Below are positions 60,160-64,000 of a DNA stretch of 64,000 nt, piece after piece. Origin of the DNA: Hyposmocoma kahamanoa (taxonomy: Eukaryota; Arthropoda; Insecta; Lepidoptera; Cosmopterigidae). How positions within the stretch are numbered: the first letter of the stretch is position 1; every line of letters begins with the position of its first letter. A program made the position numbers and the translations under genes. Location of the stretch: NCBI RefSeq assembly GCF_003589595.1, contig NW_020655550.1, positions 782,796-846,795 on the forward strand, written 5' to 3'. A model generated the notes under the pieces. It saw nothing but the letters and a program-made list of their open reading frames with translations. It made no database searches and had not been told where the DNA came from.

Positions 60160-60300
60160 GATACGACGTTTGACTTGGACAAGGCTGAAGAAAGTCAGTG
60201 CGGGCCGCTCTAGAGGCAATTGATTAGTCGGCGTTCTTTGAGCGCGCGCGCCGACGCTCACAACAATTTGCTCGCGGCCCGACCGCCCTAATTTTAATGG
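60160..60300. promoter_or_regulatory. GC-rich island
   Basis: Contains GAGCGCGCGCGCCGACGCTC and GCTCGCGGCCCGACC in AT-rich surroundings. No gene assigned; regulatory role is speculative. Confidence 0.2.
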
Positions 60301-61070
60301 CCTTATAAAATTTATATTTAATGTATTTATCATACAAAAGACTAGAGTGGATCGTACATTTGTTTAACCACCTGTGGGAAAATGTTATTTCCGATTTAAG
60401 CCATTCAGTATGGATCATGGTGTTTACGTTATTATTCGTTATTTATGTATTTTCACAAGAATTTATACATATAATCTCTGAACGTTTTTCGAAACAATAA
60501 TACACCACATTCTGATGTCAGAACTTATTATTTACTACCTGTACATATTTAAAGGAGCTCTCAAAATAAACAGAGTGGGATGAAGAAACAGATCAGTAGA
60601 TTATTACTTTCTATAAGTATTAAAACATACAAAGGTTTAGAAATACAAATGTGTGTTAGTCTAATAAGATTAGTCTTTCTTCGGAAAAGATTTATATTAT
60701 GATAATCGAATAAAATACAAATTGAGGCAAGATCTATACTAAACTTTCAGCACATTATTGTTTTATTGCGTACACGTAGCGCACCAAGCGCCGGCGTACG
60801 AGTCGCTACATGCGACGAGGTAACTCAAACAAGCCTCTCTAAATACTGACAAAAATGCGTTATGAATTTTCAATAAATCACAACCAATTAAGACCCTTAC
60901 TTTACAAATGTTGAATATTATCTCTTTTTCATTTAATGTATTGTTTCTTCTTTACTAACAGGCCACACACCCCGCAATAAGAACATAGAATTTAAAACAA
61001 AATTACATTTAATATTTTATAAAAGCCATTCAGTCGAAGAAAACTCTTAATGCAATTAAGTACAGGCAAT

Positions 61071-61158
61071 CAATGGATGCATTGTGCATCCATTAATATG
61101 TCGATAAGCGGTAACCAGACGTCGCCCCCACTAGTGGTACCCCACGAGTGGGGGCGAC
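61071..61158. repeat. Two adjacent perfect hairpins
   Basis: AATGGATGCA/TGCATCCATT (61072-61081 and 61085-61094, 3-nt loop) is followed by GTCGCCCCCACT/AGTGGGGGCGAC (61121-61132 and 61147-61158, 14-nt loop). Possibly remnants of a fold-back element. Confidence 0.8.
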
Positions 61159-61159
61159 G

Positions 61160-64000
61160 GGTGAAGGTGTCGGTAAATCGATGGGGGCGGCATATACACG
61201 CAGTGCTACTCGCGCATGCTCTCTCTCCGCAGTAATGGCGAGCACACAAGTTACCAACATCTTAAACTTTCTTGTTAATAAAAGTAATTCACTGGTAATT
61301 GATTATTTACACATCCTTTTTATTAAACCAAACTGTTAAGGTTTATTTTGTAGCACTAATCCTAAAAATTTATTTTTGTAACTCTATAAAATTGTTTGAG
61401 TTAATCTATAAATGTCGTATGAACAGTCAACATTTTTTGTGCCAATCCTATTAAGTACCAAATTTCTTTTTTGGCCAATATCGAGATCAGTGGAAAAAGA
61501 GGGGGTGAGCCGTGGGACAGAATAGGCTCGCAATAATAGTTTGGTGACAGGATTTCTTATTCTATTTTAAGGGGATTTATGTATTTTTAATGGTTATGTA
61601 TAAGCCCATTTTACATTTGATTGCATTACAATCTAGTCTAGTCTTGGTCGTTATCTAAACAGCAACCAAATTTTTTTAAATTAAGTTTGAATTTTTAAAT
61701 TTTATAAAATTTTAAATAAAGCCATTTTTGTAATTTTACGAGGCAAGCAATTTTTTTCTTTTGTGTCGAAAAGCAGTTTATACGACAATTAGGTTAGCTC
61801 GAAATGTTATTACAACTCAGTAAGTTTTATTTTAAGCCACTCTAAATGTTGTCCATGTTGCATTTCGACACAAAATCTCGTTCCCTGTAAAATTACAAAA
61901 TTAACACTTAAAAGTATAATGCTTCTCAGGTATGGAACTATTCTGTTATAGACAAACAATATTATAAAATGCTACATAAATAATTATCTTTCTATTCGAC
62001 TTTATCCCAAGCTATTTATTTACAAGATATTAAATAATGTGATTATTTATATGTTATACATAATTTATGTAACTTATGCGCCATTTTTAATATAAATATA
62101 ATAAAAATAATTGCATTCATATTCAAAAACCTACAACGGTTCTCCAGTGAAGAGTAACATCTTGATATTATAATAACGCATAGCAAATAAAATGCTACAT
62201 TTTACATTTCATACGTTCGATTCTAAATATGTTACATTTTATCAAAACGAATTTCAAACACGCTGAAAACAATTTGCTTCGAAGCCTCCACTTTTCTGAA
62301 ACAAAGAGGGAAAGCTACCGCAAAAGTTCGGTCCAAGCTTTGTGTTCGAGAGCTTACTGCGGCCGGTTTCATTCGTATTTTGACGCAGTGGGCTTCGCTC
62401 AAATAGAAGCCCCAAAACACTTGGAAAAAAAAGTGTATCATAATTCGTAACTGTGTGACGGAAAGAAGAAATGTAAGTGTATTTATCTTTCCGCGACCGT
62501 TTACTTTTTTATTTAAAAAAAATCTTACCTTTGTATTTACTAAGCGCTATAATATATTTAAATGTGATGTTTGAGGATTATTTTAAAATTATACATAGAA
62601 AAGTTAAATATCCTAGCGAATCAAGTACAGCATTGCGAAGTTAAATAATTAGAAAAAATGTTTTGCAAGTAATTAACACTTATTTTAATATTAACAAAAA
62701 CATTATTAGGCAACTACGAAATAAACGTATATTCGTCGTTCAATATACGAGCAGTAATATAGTTTTACTGTAAAATTAATTAATACATAATAATATTAAT
62801 TTAACTTTTTCATTGCGATTCCACTTTCAATTACAGTCCCTTTTTTATAACTAATATCTTTCATATAATATTAATGTATAATCCATTCCTTATATATATA
62901 TTATAATTAAATAGTCTCTTTTTTTTAAATAGTCTTTTTTGTTTATGATTACAATGCACATAGATACGGCTTCAACATGCTATTCGCAGGTAATATCACC
63001 ACCCCCTACATTGAACGTTGACGTCATCTGGCTAGATTCCAACTCCCTATCGACCCACTTGGACTATTCCCCGTCATTATTATTTTCCATAGCATTAAAC
63101 TTTTTCACATTGCAACCATTAGCTACACAGCAATATTAAATGAACCTACATAGATGCCTATAGATTCGAGTTAATAGTTGTCGTTGCTATTATAAGTGTG
63201 CAGTGGGAGAATGATCTCTTAGCATAGTACAAAATTTAACGTAGCAGTCTGGATTTCATTTGCATTTTAAAAATGCATATCCTGAACAACATTTTAAAGT
63301 ACGTACATTTTAAAAATCCACACAAATGAGAACTCGAATATTTTTCATTTTTTAAGCAAACCGATAAGAAGAAACAAAGAAACAAAAATTCCGACAAAAA
63401 TATTTCTGTTAAAAATTTAACAACATTGGAAAAAAAGAATATTTTGAATACTTCTCGAAAACGGTGCACAAAATATATTGCGTTTTCCAACTGGACGGTA
63501 AAAGTCACAAGCTATTATTTATTCTTTTCAAATATTTAGATTGCTTCGTTCGCTGTACGTCAGGCGTCCGAACGAATTCCAGTAAAATGCTATCATTGGA
63601 AATAAACAAGAGAGTTCAGAGTTGATTCAATTTTCCAACCGACAAACAGTTGTTTTGTTATTTTCATTTTTATCATCTGCTCTGTTTAAGATATAAATTA
63701 CTCTAACTTTGAAAAGTTAATGAAAGATAACAACGGTCACTTATTATACAGGCTGACAACCTGCAATATGACCCACGCCATAAACAATGACATATTGACA
63801 AAATGAATTCGATATCAGTAATATCCTACCCTTCTATGATCTTAAAGTAGCCAGTCAAGTTTACCTCTGGTCTTTAACTAGTTTTACCCATACTGCCAGG
63901 GCAGGCGCTGGACTAGGGATTAACAATAGAGCACCTCATTACGACAATGCTTGTCAAAAAACAAGTCCAAAATGCAGTCGAAGTACAAGTAGAGTTCGGC
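61160..64000. other. Gene-free stretch at the window end
   Basis: Frames at 62229-62450 and 62939-63139 (plus) are open but show no signal peptide, domain or reliable splice context. No repeat was classified. Confidence 0.35.

Noticed and set aside
62939..63139. Frame after an acceptor-like site (TTCGCAG) ending in a stop
   Set aside because: Could be a terminal exon, but no family, partner exon or cysteine pattern supports it.
63870..63900. TTACCCATACTGCC near the window end as a transposon end
   Set aside because: Resembles the ends of the 33752-34956 element, but no partner inverted repeat is in the window.

Overview
This window looks like insect nuclear DNA, most likely from a moth or butterfly. 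It is AT-rich, its genes are split by consensus GT-AG introns, and it is crowded with Lepidoptera-style repeats: tRNA-derived SINEs with (CAT)n/(ATG)n ends, RTE and jockey/CR1-like LINE 3' ends, Tc1/mariner elements and small inverted-repeat elements. No coding exon was given to me whole; the gene models below were built by eye from splice sites and reading-frame phase, and each spliced length divides by three.

Five genes can be supported. The central one (minus strand, 28,701-44,315) is dysfusion, a bHLH-PAS transcription factor. All 11 coding exons can be joined in phase to a 545-residue protein, starting from an 11-nt coding first exon that lies 7.4 kb upstream of the bHLH exon. Its introns hold two TA-flanked inverted-repeat elements, three LINE 3' ends and a fold-back element.

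On both sides of dysfusion lie members of one family of small secreted Kazal-like proteins: Kaz-A (plus, 2,933-4,143, 174 aa), Kaz-B (plus, 16,221-18,816, 165 aa), Kaz-E (minus, 51,248-52,230, 93 aa) and Kaz-C (plus, 52,766-55,298, 101 aa). All four have the same four-exon plan with intron phases 1-0-1: a signal peptide split over exons 1 and 2, the cysteine domain in exon 3, and a final exon with the last cysteine. Kaz-E and Kaz-C are head to head with about 535 bp between start codons. Several decayed, cysteine-poor reading frames between Kaz-A and Kaz-B, in Kaz-C intron 2 and in a dysfusion intron look like relics of the same family. The cluster is therefore probably expanding and decaying by gene birth and death, and it is the most novel-looking content here.

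Layout: 0-0.9 kb BEL/Pao and Harbinger-like debris; 2.1-2.7 kb Tc1 fossil; 2.9-4.1 kb Kaz-A; 5.2-15.7 kb LINE/SINE debris with possible Kazal relics; 16.2-18.8 kb Kaz-B with two inserted elements; 19-28 kb gene-poor, with a dead mariner inserted next to a LINE reverse-transcriptase fragment (23.8-25.8 kb); 28.7-44.3 kb dysfusion; 44.3-51.2 kb gene-free with GC-rich islands that may be regulatory; 51.2-55.3 kb the Kaz-E/Kaz-C pair; 55.3-64 kb no recognisable gene. Gene names Kaz-A, -B, -C and -E are labels used only in this answer.
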